Assembly (NCBI GenBank): GCA_963813315.1
Contig: CAWEYO010000012.1
Coordinates: 62,001-126,000, forward strand
Length of the DNA: 64,000 nucleotides
DNA from: CAWEYO01 sp963813315
Lineage (GTDB): Bacteria > Pseudomonadota > Alphaproteobacteria > Rhizobiales > Rhizobiaceae
Direction: 5' to 3'
Within the stretch, counting starts at the first letter, position 1. Every line of letters begins with the position of its first letter. The notes beneath the pieces are model-generated. The model was not told the DNA's origin. It was given only the letters and a program-made list of their open reading frames with translations, and did no database searches. The translations under genes and the position numbers were made by a program. Positions 1 through 9,370 of the stretch are shown here, one piece after another.

Positions 1-89
1 AGTTGGCATGGACCGGCAATCAGCGAGAGTTGCGCGTCATTCGCGAAGGTGACATTTCCGGCAGCAACCGTGTGGTTTGGCTTGGTCAT
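1..89 (-). CDS. kdsA: 3-deoxy-D-manno-octulosonate 8-phosphate synthase, N-terminal fragment
   Basis: Reading leftwards from an ATG at 89, the first 29 codons give a peptide starting MTKPNHTVAAGNVTFAND and running into a LSLIAGPC motif. This matches the N-terminus of KDO-8-phosphate synthase, where the IAGPC segment begins the first strand of the aldolase barrel. The enzyme condenses phosphoenolpyruvate with arabinose 5-phosphate in the cytoplasm for lipopolysaccharide inner core synthesis. The gene runs off the left edge, so only about a tenth is visible. It lies 42 nt after the pyrG stop on the same strand, and pyrG-kdsA adjacency is common in rhizobia, which supports the call. Confidence 0.82.
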   Translation of the reverse strand, partial: MTKPNHTVAAGNVTFANDAQLSLIAGPCQ

Positions 90-131
90 TCTGCACCCTC
101 GACGATAACAAGCTGCCCTTGCATAACCAGC

Positions 132-1760
132 TTACACCAGCCTTGACTGTTCCACAGCCGCGCCGATGAAGCTCGCGAAGAGCGGGTGAGGCTCGAAGGG
201 CCGCGACTTGAGCTCGGGGTGAAACTGCACGCCGATGAACCAGGGATGATCGGCATATTCGACCGTTTCCGGCAGCACGCCGTCGGGCGACATGCCGGCA
301 AACACCAGGCCGCAGTCTTCGAGCCGCTCCTTGTAGTCGATGTTGACCTCGTAGCGGTGGCGATGGCGTTCCGAAATATGCGTGCCGCCGTAGATTTCAG
401 CGATCTTTGAACCTGCGGAAAGCCGCGCCTCGTAGGCGCCGAGCCGCATGGTGCCGCCAAGATCACCTGCGGCCTGCCGCTTTTCCAGCATGTTGCCCTT
501 CAGCCATTCTGTCATCAGACCGACCACCGGCTCCGTAGCCGGGCCGAATTCGGTCGAGGTAGCGTCCGGTACGCCGGCAAGCGAACGCGCGGCCTCGATG
601 CAGGCCATCTGCATGCCGAAGCAGATGCCAAAATACGGCACCTTTCGCTCGCGCGCGAATTTCGCCGCCAGGATTTTTCCTTCCGACCCCCGTTCTCCAA
701 AGCCGCCGGGGACCAGGATCCCGTGGACCTTTTCGAGGAACGGTGCGGGATCCTCCTTCTCGAAAATTTCCAATTCTATCCAGTCGAGCTTGACCCGGAC
801 CTTGTTCGCCATGCCGCCATGCGACAGCGCCTCCATCAGGGATTTGTATGCATCCTTGAGACCCGTATATTTGCCGACAACGGCGATGGTCACCTCTCCT
901 TCCGGATTGTGGATGCGGCTGGAAACTTCCTGCCACCGCTCCATGCGCGGCTTTGGGGCCGGATCGATGCCGAAAGCCGCAAGGACTTCGGAGTCCAGAC
1001 CCTCCTTGTGATAAGCCATCGGCACGTCGTAAATGTGCGCCACATCCAGCGCCTGGATGACGGCGGACTCGCGAACATTGCAGAACAGCGAGAGCTTTCG
1101 GCGCTCTTCCTTCGGGATAGGCCGATCGGCGCGGACCAGCAGAACGTCCGGCGCGATGCCGATGGAGCGGAGTTCCTTGACCGAATGCTGGGTTGGCTTG
1201 GTCTTCAGCTCGCCGGCGGCGGGAATATAGGGCATCAATGTAAGGTGCACATAGACCGCCTGCCCGCGCGGCAAGTCGTTGCCAAGCTGGCGGATCGCTT
1301 CGAGGAAAGGCATTGCCTCGATATCGCCAACCGTGCCGCCGATCTCGCAAAGAACGAAATCGAAGTCGTCATTGCCTCCCGTCACGAAATTCTTGATCTC
1401 GTCCGTGACGTGCGGAATGACCTGCACAGTGGCGCCGAGATAGTCGCCCCGACGCTCCTTCTCGATGATGTTCTTGTAGATGCGGCCGGTGGTGATGTTG
1501 TCGTTCTGGTTCGCGGAGCGACCCGTAAAGCGCTCGTAGTGGCCGAGGTCCAGATCGGTCTCGGCTCCGTCGTCCGTTACGAATACCTCACCATGCTGGT
1601 AAGGAGACATCGTACCGGGATCGACATTGAGATAGGGATCGAGCTTGCGTATGCGCACGCGGTAACCCCGCGCCTGGAGAAGGGCACCAAGTGCCGCCGC
1701 GGCAATGCCTTTTCCAAGAGAGGAAACCACGCCGCCTGTGATGAATACATATCGCGCCAT
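132..1760 (-). CDS. pyrG: CTP synthase
   Basis: Full-length CTP synthase of 542 residues, the usual size. It makes CTP from UTP, ATP and glutamine in the cytoplasm. The N-terminal synthetase domain begins MARYVFITGGVVSSLGKGI, including the P-loop-like nucleotide-binding segment. A C-terminal class I glutamine amidotransferase domain has the nucleophile motif GICFGMQMA and the GVQFHPE histidine/glutamate motif near the C-terminus. The ATG start gives the canonical MxRYVFITGG beginning. kdsA follows closely on the same strand, so the two are probably co-transcribed. Nothing unusual is seen. Confidence 0.97.
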   Translation of the reverse strand: MARYVFITGGVVSSLGKGIAAAALGALLQARGYRVRIRKLDPYLNVDPGTMSPYQHGEVFVTDDGAETDLDLGHYERFTGRSANQNDNITTGRIYKNIIEKERRGDYLGATVQVIPHVTDEIKNFVTGGNDDFDFVLCEIGGTVGDIEAMPFLEAIRQLGNDLPRGQAVYVHLTLMPYIPAAGELKTKPTQHSVKELRSIGIAPDVLLVRADRPIPKEERRKLSLFCNVRESAVIQALDVAHIYDVPMAYHKEGLDSEVLAAFGIDPAPKPRMERWQEVSSRIHNPEGEVTIAVVGKYTGLKDAYKSLMEALSHGGMANKVRVKLDWIELEIFEKEDPAPFLEKVHGILVPGGFGERGSEGKILAAKFARERKVPYFGICFGMQMACIEAARSLAGVPDATSTEFGPATEPVVGLMTEWLKGNMLEKRQAAGDLGGTMRLGAYEARLSAGSKIAEIYGGTHISERHRHRYEVNIDYKERLEDCGLVFAGMSPDGVLPETVEYADHPWFIGVQFHPELKSRPFEPHPLFASFIGAAVEQSRLV

Positions 1761-1978
1761 GGGAGTCAGGGCTTAACGCCGCGCAAACAATTCCGCCAGA
1801 GAAAAATCGTCCGGGCAGATGGCTTTTGAATTGGTCTCACGATGTGGCAAAAAACGTCAGCGGAGTACCAGGGTGTGCTGAGATTCAGGTCACGCCGAAT
1901 CGAAAATGGCGATTTTCGAGAACCGGCACGCAGCGTACGTCCTTCTCCATCCAGAGCGGAAACGTCCGTCTCTTCGTC

Positions 1979-2124
1979 ATCCCAGGGCGGAGCCGAAGCG
2001 CAGCGAAGGCGCAGACCTTGGGATCCATGCCTGAGCATGAAGGCCGCCCGGCGGTCCAGAATGCCAACTACCTCACCCACGATGAGCGTTCCGGCATGGG
2101 TCCTAGGGGCTCAAGCCCGAGGAC
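1979..2124. repeat. dispersed palindromic repeat unit in the pyrG upstream gap
   Basis: The 573-nt gap between pyrG and the transpeptidase gene has no convincing gene. It holds two palindromes: ATCCCA at 1979-1984 pairs with TGGGAT at 2019-2024, and a GTCCT-GGGCT / AGCCC-AGGAC hairpin spans about 2099-2123. A 16-nt string at 2050-2065 (ggcggtccagaatgcc) recurs exactly at 50843-50858 beside another repeat. ORFs over this stretch are compositionally poor and repeat-derived. Confidence 0.6.
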
Positions 2125-2333
2125 GACGACGCGGGGAGGGCTTCGACAGTCACAAGCGCCGGCGATTAGCTCTTGCAGCAGAACGGTTCTTCATTGATCG
2201 CCGTCCCGGCTCCGAGCGCATCGGTCCGAAAAATCAGATTCGATTTTAGGAAAGCACGATGCGGAAATCCAATGAGATACAACGCCCTTTGCGCGCCCGA
2301 AGGTACGCTGACGCTGTACCGGCCTGATAGTCA

Positions 2334-3314
2334 TCACATAACAACGACTTCCGTGCCGACTTTCACCCGGCTGTATAGATCCTTGACATGTTCATTGACC
2401 ATTCGGAAGCACCCGTTCGACGCGTTGGTTCCTATCGACTGAGGCTGGTTCGTACCATGGATCCGCACATGGGTGTCGTGCCTGCCCTGATAGAGATAGA
2501 TCGCACGTGCGCCGAGCGGATTGTCGGGACCCCCAGGCATGCCGTCCTTGTACTGGCCGTATTTCCTCGGCTCCCGCTGCTGCATCTCCTTGGTCGGTAT
2601 CCAGCGCGGCCATTCCTGCTTGTCGCCAATTTTCGCCCTGCCCCTGAACTCCAGCCCTTCGCGGCCGACGGCAATTGCATATCGGCGCGCCGTTGAGGAA
2701 GATTCCACCAGATAAAGGTAGCGGGCGCCGGTATCGATGACGATCGTGCCTTGATTGTAACCCGAGAACGCCACCGACTGAGGTTCGAAGTCGGATTTCA
2801 CCCTGAACGTGCTTTTCGAGTCCCGCTGGGCAAGGGCGGCATCGAGTGCGCGAGTCTGGGGAAGCATGACCTGCTGGTCGCCGAACAGCGCCGCAAAGAA
2901 GCCGGATTTCGGCATCGACCTTTCGCTGCGCAACTCGCCTTCATTCCCGCGCGGAGTCAATTCAGGTGGTGACGATAGGGCGACTTCTCTCTTCACCTTC
3001 GCCCTAGGCATTCCTGTAACCTGAACGACCGCCTTCGGTGCCGGCCTTGCCCTCTCGGCCGGCCTGAAAAGTGCAAAAAGACCTACCGGCCTTGCTTGCG
3101 CCTGCTCGGTTCCATTGACTGGCTTCTTCGCCTTTGCCTTGGCAACCTTCCCGGTCTTCTGGGTTGTCTTCGCCACAGGCTTCTTTGCCTTGGGCTTTAC
3201 CAGCGGCGTCTGTGCGGCGGACGTCGTGGTGGTGGACTGCGCTGCTGCAAAGGCAGGCGCGCTCAGGCCAAGCACTGCGGCGAGGCCAAGGAGAACAAGG
3301 CTGCGAAATTTCAT
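2334..3314 (-). CDS. L,D-transpeptidase, YkuD domain, exported
   Basis: A 326-residue protein with a signal peptide starting MKFRSLVLLGLAAVLGLSAP and a cleavage-like AFAAA. A lysine/alanine-rich low-complexity linker (residues about 25-80) is typical of a periplasmic spacer. The C-terminal YkuD domain carries HGTNQP...SNGCFRM, with the catalytic cysteine at about residue 302. Such enzymes make 3-3 crosslinks in peptidoglycan or attach proteins to it; Rhizobiales are rich in them and use 3-3 crosslinks at the growing pole. An upstream in-frame codon would add 17 residues before the signal peptide, so the ATG at 3314 is preferred. It stands alone. Confidence 0.9.
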   Translation of the reverse strand: MKFRSLVLLGLAAVLGLSAPAFAAAQSTTTTSAAQTPLVKPKAKKPVAKTTQKTGKVAKAKAKKPVNGTEQAQARPVGLFALFRPAERARPAPKAVVQVTGMPRAKVKREVALSSPPELTPRGNEGELRSERSMPKSGFFAALFGDQQVMLPQTRALDAALAQRDSKSTFRVKSDFEPQSVAFSGYNQGTIVIDTGARYLYLVESSSTARRYAIAVGREGLEFRGRAKIGDKQEWPRWIPTKEMQQREPRKYGQYKDGMPGGPDNPLGARAIYLYQGRHDTHVRIHGTNQPQSIGTNASNGCFRMVNEHVKDLYSRVKVGTEVVVM

Positions 3315-3524
3315 TAATGTAAACCCGAGAATGTGTTTGGACGGCAGACGCACTGCATAGCACACCCGATCCAGTGCCCATGCAGACTGCCTACGCTCAA
3401 TTCATACGCGAACGACTGAGATCGCCTCAAGCACCGCCGGGCTGCTTCAACAGTCAAAGCGGCCAGAAGATGCGGTATTCATCGCAAGTGTGTCGAAATA
3501 ACAACAGGTCGAAGACCAGACAAA

Positions 3525-3545
3525 CCGGCAAGCACAACTTGCCGG
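3525..3545 (-). terminator. probable rho-independent terminator after secG
   Basis: A perfect 8-bp stem (CCGGCAAG / CTTGCCGG) with a 5-nt loop lies about 90 nt beyond the secG stop. In the secG direction it is followed by TTTGTCT, a short T-rich tail. The stem is good and the tail is weak. Confidence 0.45.
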
Positions 3546-3636
3546 CTCCATAGCCGGATTTGGAGATTGTCAGGCTCTCGGAGCATTCGCTGGCCTGCCT
3601 TTATGACAGGCGGCGCGTGCCGCCCTGGCGTGGCGC

Positions 3637-4062
3637 CTATTGACCGCTTGGAACCTGCGGCTTGGCAGGCGCGGCGGGTTGCGCGGGTGCCGCGGGTTGT
3701 GAGGAATCAGCCGCGTTTGGCACAGCCGGCTTTTCTTTGCCGCCAAGCTGGTCGAGTACGCCCTTGCCGCCGCCATCGGTACCACCCGATTGCTGTTCGC
3801 CTGTCGTTGCGGGCGCGCGGTCGAGGATGTCGATTGGCCGCTCGCCGTAACGGGCCAGTATCGAAAGTCCCAGCGATGTAGCGAAAAAAGCGATCGCGAG
3901 GATGCCGGTCGTCCGCGTCAGGGCGTTGGCGGCTCCGCGCGCCGTCATGAAGCCGGAGCCTCCGCCAATGCCGAGTCCGCCGCCCTCCGAGCGCTGCAAT
4001 AGAACGACGCCAACGAGCGCAAGCACGACCATCAGGTGAATGACAATAAGAACGGTATTCAT
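3637..4062 (-). CDS. secG: preprotein translocase subunit SecG
   Basis: A 141-residue inner-membrane protein. It begins MNTVLIVIHLMVVLALVGVV, a first membrane helix, followed by the conserved LLQRSEGGGLG loop and a second helix near residues 50-70 (ILAIAFFATSLGLSILA). The loop between the helices is the SecG signature. The C-terminal tail is long and rich in Ala, Pro and Gln, as usual in rhizobia. SecG assists SecYE during export. It lies downstream of tpiA on the same strand, a common arrangement in alphaproteobacteria. The ATG start needs no change. Confidence 0.95.
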   Translation of the reverse strand: MNTVLIVIHLMVVLALVGVVLLQRSEGGGLGIGGGSGFMTARGAANALTRTTGILAIAFFATSLGLSILARYGERPIDILDRAPATTGEQQSGGTDGGGKGVLDQLGGKEKPAVPNAADSSQPAAPAQPAAPAKPQVPSGQ

Positions 4063-4228
4063 GAGTCGATCCGGCAGGGTTCAGGGGCGCCCGAGGGCAC
4101 GCCCCAACTTCGAAGTGCGGTCAGATACACGCCTTTCACGGCATTTCCAAGCCCGTCGCGGCATATGGACCTGGGAAACTGAAAGACAACCTCCTCTTGC
4201 CAGGCGCGATGCCCCACGGGATCCGCAG

Positions 4229-4999
4229 CTAGCCGATCCCCAGATAGGACTCGGCAATGCCGAGAAAGTCGGAAGCCTTCAGGCTGGCGCCGCCGATCAG
4301 CGCCCCGTCGACATTGGCCACGGACAAAAGCTCCTGCGCGTTTGAAGGCTTCACCGAGCCACCGTAGAGAATGCGCATTCTGTCGGCTGCCTCAGTGCCC
4401 AGCCGGTCGGTCAGCCTCGCCCGGATATGCGCGTGAGCTTCCGCAACGTCCCCGGACGTCGGCGTCAGCCCTGTCCCGATCGCCCAGACCGGCTCATAGG
4501 CGATAATCGTATTTCTTGCCGTGGCACGGACAGGAACGGAGCCTGCGAGTTGGCGCGACAGCACGTCAAGCGTAGTGCCCGCTTCCCGCTCGACGCGGGT
4601 TTCGCCGATGCAGATGATGGCGACCAGGCCGGCGCGCCAGGCCGCTTCGGCCTTGGCGTGTACCAAGGTGTCGTCCTCGTGCTGGTCGGCCCGGCGTTCG
4701 GAATGGCCGACGATCACATGGCTTGCACCAGCATCCTTGAGCATCTCGGCGGAAATGCAGCCCGTATGCGCGCCGCTTTGCTCGGGATGGCAGTCCTGGC
4801 CGCCAGCCTTCACGGGCGTCTGGTGCAGGATCTCGGCGGCACGATGCAGGAGCGTCGCCGGAACGCATATCAGCGCCTCGGTTTCGGCGTCGAGACCATG
4901 CATGAAGCCGCGGCCGATGGCGACGAGTTCAGCAAGCGATGCGCTGGTACCGTTCATCTTCCAGTTCCCGGCGACAAGTGGGCGAATTCCCGGTGTCAT
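4229..4999 (-). CDS. tpiA: triosephosphate isomerase
   Basis: A 256-residue TIM-barrel enzyme interconverting dihydroxyacetone phosphate and glyceraldehyde 3-phosphate. Conserved elements are present in order: GNWKMNG (catalytic lysine at residue 14), VIVGHSERR (catalytic histidine), AYEPVWAIGTG (catalytic glutamate) and ILYGGSV with the C-terminal GGASL phosphate-binding loop. The ATG at 4999 is preceded by GGAGGAG at good spacing. It is divergent from the ppiD-like gene and upstream of secG. Confidence 0.97.
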   Translation of the reverse strand: MTPGIRPLVAGNWKMNGTSASLAELVAIGRGFMHGLDAETEALICVPATLLHRAAEILHQTPVKAGGQDCHPEQSGAHTGCISAEMLKDAGASHVIVGHSERRADQHEDDTLVHAKAEAAWRAGLVAIICIGETRVEREAGTTLDVLSRQLAGSVPVRATARNTIIAYEPVWAIGTGLTPTSGDVAEAHAHIRARLTDRLGTEAADRMRILYGGSVKPSNAQELLSVANVDGALIGGASLKASDFLGIAESYLGIG

Positions 5000-5129
5000 G
5001 CGCTTCTCCTCCGTTCTTCGACCGCCGTCCTAGCAAAAACCGGCGACAAAGCAATCGACAGTGGCGGCGAAGGGCGCTATTGCCGTCGACGACAGCGACG
5101 CGACTGCGACGCCAAACCGGACTGGGACC

Positions 5130-7022
5130 ATGCTTGACGTTTTGCGGAATGCGGCCGGAACCTGGGTCGCCAAGACACTTCTCTTGCTGCTTGTGGTGAG
5201 CTTTGCCGCATGGGGCATCTCCGGCAACCTGTCAGGCGGGTTCGGCGCCGGCAACACAGTCGTGACCGCCGGAGGCACCAGCATCGCGGCCAACGAGTAC
5301 CGCCTTGCGTATGACCGCCAGCTTTCGATGCTGTCGCAACAGTTCGGCCAGCGGATTACCCGCGACCAGGCGACCGCGTTCGGGATCGACCAGCAGGTAC
5401 TGGCGCAGCTGGTGGCAGGGGCTGTGCTCGACGAGCAGGCGCGGAAGATGGGCCTTGGCCTCTCAAAGGACCGGCTGGCGGAACTTACCCGCGAGGACCC
5501 GGCATTCCGTGGCCCGGACGGCAAATTCAGCCGCCAGCAGTTCGACTATGTCTTGCAGGAGGTCGGCATGCGTCCCGATGACTATCTGCAGAGTCGCGGC
5601 CAGACGGCAATTCGCCAGCAGATCGTGGAGGCAGTCTCCGACGGGCTTACCGCACCCGAAGCATTCCTGCGCGCGGTGGCGCTCTATCAGGGCGAAGACC
5701 GCACGGTCGACTTCATCACGCTTCCGAGAGCTCTCGTCGAACCGGTCGAAGAGCCATCGGGCGACGTGCTCGCCAAATGGTTCGAGGAAAACAAGAAGAC
5801 TTACGCCGCGCCCGAATACCGGAAGCTCGCCTACGTCAGACTGGCTCCGGAAGATATTTCCGACCCTACGGCGATCACGGACGAGCAGGTGAAGGCTGAC
5901 TACGAGGTCAACAAGTCGAAATACACGACGCCCGAGAACCGCACGATCGAACAGGTCGTGTTCAAGGGCGTTGAGGCGGCCAAAGCGGCGCGCGACGGCA
6001 TTCGCAGTGGTTCGACTTTCGAGGATGTCGTGAAAGCGGAAGGCAAGGCACAGTCGGACGTGCAACTCGGTACCTTGAGCAAAGAGAAGATTACCGATCG
6101 CGCGGTTGCCGACGCCGCATTCAAGCTCAAGGCAAACGATGTCAGCGAAGTGATCCAGGGCGCTTTCGGCCCGGTCCTGATCCGCGTTACCGATATTAAG
6201 CCCGAGATCGTGCGGCCGCTGGAAGACGTCAAGGAAGAAATCCGCAAGGATCTCGCGCTGGTCGAAGCCAACCGCGTATTACTTGACGTTCATGACAGCT
6301 ACGAGGACGCCCGAGCCGCGGGCTCGACGCAGCGCGAAGCCGCAGCCAAGCTCAAGCTGCCCGTGGTTACCGTCGACGCGATCGACCGCGCCGCCCTGAG
6401 ACCGGACGGATCGGTAGTGAATAGCCTTCCCGAGTCACAGGAGTTGCTGCGCGCCGCCTTTGAAACAGAGGCGAACGTCGAGAATCCTCCCCTCAACCTC
6501 GCGTCCAACGGCTTCCTGTTTTATGAGGTCGAAGGCATCACCCCCGCGCGCGACCGAACGCTCGACGAAGTGCGTGACAAGGTCGTCGCGGACTGGAAGA
6601 CAGCGGAGATCCAGTCGCGCCTCTCAAAGAAGGCCGGCGAGCTGGAAAAGCGGATCAAGGACGGCACACCGCTCGACACGGTGGCCGCCGAACTCAAGCT
6701 CGAAAAGCAGACCAAGCGTGGACTGAAGCGCGCGGCCGACGATGCTGACTTCGGTAAGCCTGGCATTGCGGCAGTCTTCAGTGTTCCCGAGGGTGGAACC
6801 GGACTAATAGCTTCGCCTGCCGGCGACGCTCGGTTGTTGTTCAAAGTGACCGAGAGGTTCGAGCCTGCCGCGGCCGGAGCAGACTCGCTGGCGCAAGAGG
6901 CGCAAACGACCTTCGCCTCGGGCCTTGCCGACGATTTGCTGGACCAACTGGTCGCCCGGCTCCAGACGGAATACGAGGTAACCGTGGATCGCGCGGCGAT
7001 GGAACGCGCCCTGGCTTTCTGA
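5130..7022 (+). CDS. ppiD: PpiD/SurA-like peptidyl-prolyl isomerase, membrane-anchored
   Basis: A 630-residue protein with one N-terminal membrane helix (about residues 16-33, LLLLLVVSFAAWGISG). A SurA_N-like segment follows (VVTAGGTSIAANEYRLAYDR), then a central parvulin-type PpiC domain (around residues 240-360) and a long C-terminal region. PpiD-type proteins are periplasmic folding helpers anchored near the Sec exit. The ATG at 5130, giving MLDVLRNAAG, is chosen over an upstream in-frame codon that adds 23 polar residues before the membrane helix. It ends 7 nt before trpD, so it probably leads the trpD-trpC-moaC-moeA operon, an order familiar in rhizobia. Confidence 0.88.
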   Translation: MLDVLRNAAGTWVAKTLLLLLVVSFAAWGISGNLSGGFGAGNTVVTAGGTSIAANEYRLAYDRQLSMLSQQFGQRITRDQATAFGIDQQVLAQLVAGAVLDEQARKMGLGLSKDRLAELTREDPAFRGPDGKFSRQQFDYVLQEVGMRPDDYLQSRGQTAIRQQIVEAVSDGLTAPEAFLRAVALYQGEDRTVDFITLPRALVEPVEEPSGDVLAKWFEENKKTYAAPEYRKLAYVRLAPEDISDPTAITDEQVKADYEVNKSKYTTPENRTIEQVVFKGVEAAKAARDGIRSGSTFEDVVKAEGKAQSDVQLGTLSKEKITDRAVADAAFKLKANDVSEVIQGAFGPVLIRVTDIKPEIVRPLEDVKEEIRKDLALVEANRVLLDVHDSYEDARAAGSTQREAAAKLKLPVVTVDAIDRAALRPDGSVVNSLPESQELLRAAFETEANVENPPLNLASNGFLFYEVEGITPARDRTLDEVRDKVVADWKTAEIQSRLSKKAGELEKRIKDGTPLDTVAAELKLEKQTKRGLKRAADDADFGKPGIAAVFSVPEGGTGLIASPAGDARLLFKVTERFEPAAAGADSLAQEAQTTFASGLADDLLDQLVARLQTEYEVTVDRAAMERALAF

Positions 7023-7029
7023 CGAGACG

Positions 7030-8052
7030 ATGAGCGAGCTGAAATCCCATATCGCCACCGTGGCGTCCGGGAAGTCGCTTTCCTTCGGGGAGGCACGCGA
7101 CGCTTTCGACATCATCATGTCGGGCGAAGCGACGCCGAGCCAGATCGGCGCCTTCCTGATGGCGCTCCGGGTCCGAGGTGAAACCGTCGACGAAATCTCG
7201 GGCGCGGTGGCCACGATGCGGGAAAAGATGCTCAAGGTCGAAGCGCCTGAAAACGCCATCGACATCGTGGGCACCGGCGGAGACGGCTCTCACTCCCTCA
7301 ACATTTCCACCGGTTCGGCTTTCGTGATCGCCGGTTGCGGCGTGCCGGTGGCCAAGCATGGCAATCGCAACCTCTCCTCCCAGTCGGGCTCTGCGGACGT
7401 ACTGGCCGCGCTCGGCGTGAAGATCGACCTGCCGCCGGAGGCGATCAGCCGCTGTATCCGAAAGGCCGGCGTCGGCTTCATGTTCGCGCCGGCGCATCAC
7501 CCTGCGATGAAGTATGTCGGGCCGACCAGGGTTGAACTCGGCACTCGCACGATTTTCAATCTGCTTGGACCGCTTTCGAACCCCGCCGGCGTGAAACGGC
7601 AGATGGTTGGCGTGTTTTCACCTGAATGGGTCGAGCCTTTGGCCCAAACGCTGAAATCGCTCGGCACGGAATGCGCGTGGGTCGTGCATGGAGACGGTTT
7701 CGACGAGATGACGACAACCGGCGAAACGCGCGTCTCCGCGCTGGCCGATGGTGCCATCACCACGTTCACGATAGAGCCAGAGGCGATCGGCCTGCCGCGT
7801 TATGCTCGGGAAGCGCTCAAGGGCGGCGATGCAGCCCACAACGCGCAGGCGCTCAGGGAAATGCTTTCGGGCGCGGCCGGCGCCTACCGCGACACTGTGC
7901 TGATGAACGCGGGCGCCGCACTCGTCGTAGCGGGCGTCGTGAAGACCTTGAAGGAAGGTGCGGCGGCGGCAGCGAACGCGATCGACAATGGCCGCGCGGA
8001 GAAGGCGCTGGAAACGCTTGTCGCCGTTTCCAACGGGAGCAAGCATGGCTGA
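7030..8052 (+). CDS. trpD: anthranilate phosphoribosyltransferase
   Basis: A 340-residue enzyme transferring phosphoribose from PRPP to anthranilate, the second committed step of tryptophan synthesis. The PRPP-binding motif GTGGDGSHSLNIS lies at about residues 81-93. KHGNRNLSSQSGSADVL and the HHPAMKYVGPTRVELGTRTIFN region are also present. The stop overlaps the trpC start by 8 nt, indicating translational coupling. The length is normal and all motifs are intact. Confidence 0.97.
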   Translation: MSELKSHIATVASGKSLSFGEARDAFDIIMSGEATPSQIGAFLMALRVRGETVDEISGAVATMREKMLKVEAPENAIDIVGTGGDGSHSLNISTGSAFVIAGCGVPVAKHGNRNLSSQSGSADVLAALGVKIDLPPEAISRCIRKAGVGFMFAPAHHPAMKYVGPTRVELGTRTIFNLLGPLSNPAGVKRQMVGVFSPEWVEPLAQTLKSLGTECAWVVHGDGFDEMTTTGETRVSALADGAITTFTIEPEAIGLPRYAREALKGGDAAHNAQALREMLSGAAGAYRDTVLMNAGAALVVAGVVKTLKEGAAAAANAIDNGRAEKALETLVAVSNGSKHG

Positions 8053-8869
8053 CATCCTTCGCAAGATTGAAGCCTACAAGCGCGAGGAGATCGCTGCCGC
8101 AAAGAGCCGGCTGCCTCTTCGTGAAGTGTTAGCCCGGCTCAGCGATGTGGAGAAGCCGCGCGGGTTTCTTGGCGCGCTGGAGGCCAAGGGAGCGGCGGGA
8201 GATTTTGCTCTGATCGCCGAGATCAAGAAGGCAAGCCCGTCTAAGGGACTGATTCGCGCCGACTTCGATCCGCCGTCGCTGGCCGCGGCCTACGCCAGCG
8301 GGGGCGCGGCATGCCTTTCGGTGCTGACCGATATTCCGTCATTCCAGGGCGCGCCCGAATTCCTCACCGCTGCCCGCGCCGCGGTTTCGCTGCCGGTCTT
8401 GCGCAAGGATTTCATGTTCGAACCCTATCAGGTGCACGAGGCCCGGTTATGGGGCGCGGACGCAATTCTCCTGATCATGGCAAGTGTTGGGGACAGAGAC
8501 GCGCGCCTTCTCGAGGAAACCGCATTCGACCTCGGCATGGATGTCCTGATCGAAGTCCATGACGAAGCCGAAATGGAACGCGCTTTGACCCTGTCGTCCC
8601 GGCTTGTCGGCATCAACAACCGAAATCTGAGAACATTCGAAGTCAGCTTGCACACTTCGGAACGGCTGGCGCGGATGCTGCCGCGGGACCGGCTCCTGGT
8701 CAGCGAAAGCGGGATACTCACCCACGAAGACTGCAGGCGCCTGGCAAGTCACGGCATCGGAGCCTTTCTGGTGGGTGAAAGCCTGATGCGGCAGGCGGAC
8801 GTCGCCTCAGCCACGCGGGCGCTTCTCAATGGCGCTGCCGGATCAACGGCCGCCGCCGTGGCGCACTGA
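8045..8869 (+). CDS. trpC: indole-3-glycerol phosphate synthase
   Basis: A 274-residue TIM-barrel enzyme converting CdRP to indole-3-glycerol phosphate. The N-terminus MADILRKIEAYKREEIAAAK is typical. Catalytic motifs are EIKKASPSKGLI, LRKDFMFEPYQVHEARLWGA and SESGI, with the ending GAFLVGESLMR. The ATG at 8045 overlaps the end of trpD; in-frame upstream codons lie within trpD and are rejected. moaC begins 5 nt after the stop. Confidence 0.97.
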   Translation: MADILRKIEAYKREEIAAAKSRLPLREVLARLSDVEKPRGFLGALEAKGAAGDFALIAEIKKASPSKGLIRADFDPPSLAAAYASGGAACLSVLTDIPSFQGAPEFLTAARAAVSLPVLRKDFMFEPYQVHEARLWGADAILLIMASVGDRDARLLEETAFDLGMDVLIEVHDEAEMERALTLSSRLVGINNRNLRTFEVSLHTSERLARMLPRDRLLVSESGILTHEDCRRLASHGIGAFLVGESLMRQADVASATRALLNGAAGSTAAAVAH

Positions 8870-8874
8870 CCGAC

Positions 8875-9366
8875 ATGGCGCGGCAGGCCGGCCTCACCCA
8901 TCTCGGCGCCCAGGGCGAGGCGCACATGGTGGATGTGAGCGCCAAGGCGGAAACGGAGCGCACAGCAATCGCCGAGGGATCTGTGGTCATGCAGGCCGCG
9001 ACGCTCGACACCATTCTGGCGGGCAATGTCAAGAAGGGCGACGTGCTGGGGACGGCGCGCATCGCCGGCATCATGGCCGCCAAGCGGGCGCATGACCTGA
9101 TCCCCCTATGCCATCCCCTGCTGCTGACCAAGGTAACGGTCGAGGTCGAGCCTGACGAGGCCCTTCCGGGTCTGCGCGTCACGGCGCTGGCGCGTGTCGT
9201 CGGCAAGACGGGCGTCGAGATGGAAGCGCTGACCGCAGCCTCGGTAGCATGTCTGACGATCTATGATATGGCAAAAGCCGTCGACCGCGGAATGACGATA
9301 ACCGACATCCGTCTGGTCGAGAAAACGGGCGGTAAGGCTGGCGATTACCGGGCTTCGGGACGCTGA
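8875..9366 (+). CDS. moaC: cyclic pyranopterin monophosphate synthase
   Basis: A 163-residue MoaC catalysing the second half of cyclic pyranopterin formation in molybdenum cofactor synthesis, acting after MoaA. Conserved motifs are LTHLGAQGEAHMVDVSAK, the LIPLCHPL active-site segment and VGKTGVEMEALTAAS, ending MAKAVDRGMTI...LVEKTGGKAG. It sits 5 nt after trpC and 4 nt before moeA, so it belongs to the same operon even though the pathway differs. Confidence 0.97.
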   Translation: MARQAGLTHLGAQGEAHMVDVSAKAETERTAIAEGSVVMQAATLDTILAGNVKKGDVLGTARIAGIMAAKRAHDLIPLCHPLLLTKVTVEVEPDEALPGLRVTALARVVGKTGVEMEALTAASVACLTIYDMAKAVDRGMTITDIRLVEKTGGKAGDYRASGR

Positions 9367-9370
9367 CGGA

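Noticed and set aside
1766..2080. A 104-codon ORF upstream of pyrG
   Set aside because: It lies over palindromic repeats; the translation is proline/arginine-rich and repeat-derived, with no upstream ribosome site.
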